A stretch of DNA of 64,000 nt, from contig NZ_KL591006.1 in assembly GCF_000716335.1 (NCBI RefSeq), positions 89,330 through 153,329 on the forward strand. Direction: 5' to 3'. Shown here piece by piece: positions 63,766 through 64,000 of the stretch. The position numbers were made by a program, and so were the translations under genes. Position 1 is the stretch's first letter. Every line of letters begins with the position of its first letter. The notes under the pieces were generated by a model, which ran no database searches, was not told where the DNA came from, and was given only the letters and a program-made list of their open reading frames with translations. The DNA is from Streptomyces sp. NRRL S-118. GTDB lineage: Bacteria > Actinomycetota > Actinomycetes > Streptomycetales > Streptomycetaceae.

Positions 63766-64000
63766 ATCACTGTTCCTTTTCGTCGTTGCCGGTACGAGAT
63801 CCCCCGGCTCTCCGGGAGACGTGTCGGCCGGCCGGTGCGCCGAGAGCACGGCTGCCCTCAGCCGGTCACCGGACCGTCCGGGGAAGGGGCTTGGTGGTTC
63901 GCGGCACACGGCGTCGCGACCTGGCGGCAGTCCGCTGCTCGTACGGAGCTGCCGGCGGAGGGATCGAGCAACCCCACCGTGAATGTCCCCGAGGAGCACA

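Overview
The window is chromosomal DNA of a high-GC actinomycete, almost certainly Streptomyces. The evidence is very high third-position GC, many GTG starts and 1-8 nt stop/start overlaps, XRE/DUF397 pairs, an SCO4402-family gene, a DtxR-type iron regulator with exact DtxR ligands, a DasR-like operator and a secreted DUF4360 protein. Gene order around the iron regulator, SIS isomerase, pdxH, citrate synthase and serC resembles what I remember of the S. coelicolor core around SCO4370-SCO4411; this was not checked. I see no tRNA, rRNA, CRISPR array or insertion sequence.

Layout. (1) 1-3.2 kb: tail of a GPP34 gene, an XRE regulator/DUF397 pair, a prim-pol-like fragment, a methyltransferase and a small conserved protein. 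(2) 3.1-22.9 kb: a CoA-dependent catabolic locus. It holds a DUF35 Zn-ribbon/OB protein, an ADP-forming acyl-CoA synthetase, a PaaG-like crotonase, a flavin reductase, an alcohol dehydrogenase, three acyl-CoA dehydrogenases (two as a likely hetero-oligomeric pair), an SDR, a cyclase-family hydrolase, an amidohydrolase and an AMP-forming CoA ligase, interleaved with transporters and a GlxA-type regulator. All its main promoter regions carry the same 15-bp palindrome, CTGAC-N5-GTCAG, and no obvious cognate repressor is encoded in the locus. (3) 23-26 kb: EF-hand protein, STAS antagonist, sigma factor and zinc-finger anti-sigma fusion. (4) 26-42.5 kb: core genes, including purU, a substrate-binding lipoprotein, an NsdA-like regulator, an ABC exporter, the iron regulator dmdR1, a sugar isomerase under a probable DasR site, a PAS/GAF sensor, pdxH and citrate synthase. 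A 12-codon leader peptide with alternative hairpins sits at 39.8 kb.

(5) 42.5-52.7 kb: a tightly coupled minus-strand operon. In transcription order it encodes a TIGR03084 protein, an AtuA-like protein, acyl-CoA carboxylase beta and alpha subunits, an acyl-CoA dehydrogenase, an AMP-forming CoA ligase, an enoyl-CoA hydratase and a TetR regulator. An 18-bp palindrome lies in its promoter and a 64-nt perfect palindrome lies at its end, shared with the convergent citrate synthase gene. The set implies CoA activation, dehydrogenation, biotin-dependent carboxylation and hydration of a branched or isoprenoid acid, by analogy with Liu/Atu pathways. (6) 52.7-64 kb: EamA exporter, serC, a DUF4360 protein, a DrrAB-like exporter with a divergent TetR, a CmtR-like metal sensor with a CDF transporter, and assorted singletons (GNAT, beta-propeller membrane protein, SGNH esterase, SnoaL-like protein, a PLAT-like small protein).

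The observations I rate highest are the unassigned CTGAC-N5-GTCAG regulon and the leader-peptide/alternative-hairpin element at 39.73-39.87 kb.
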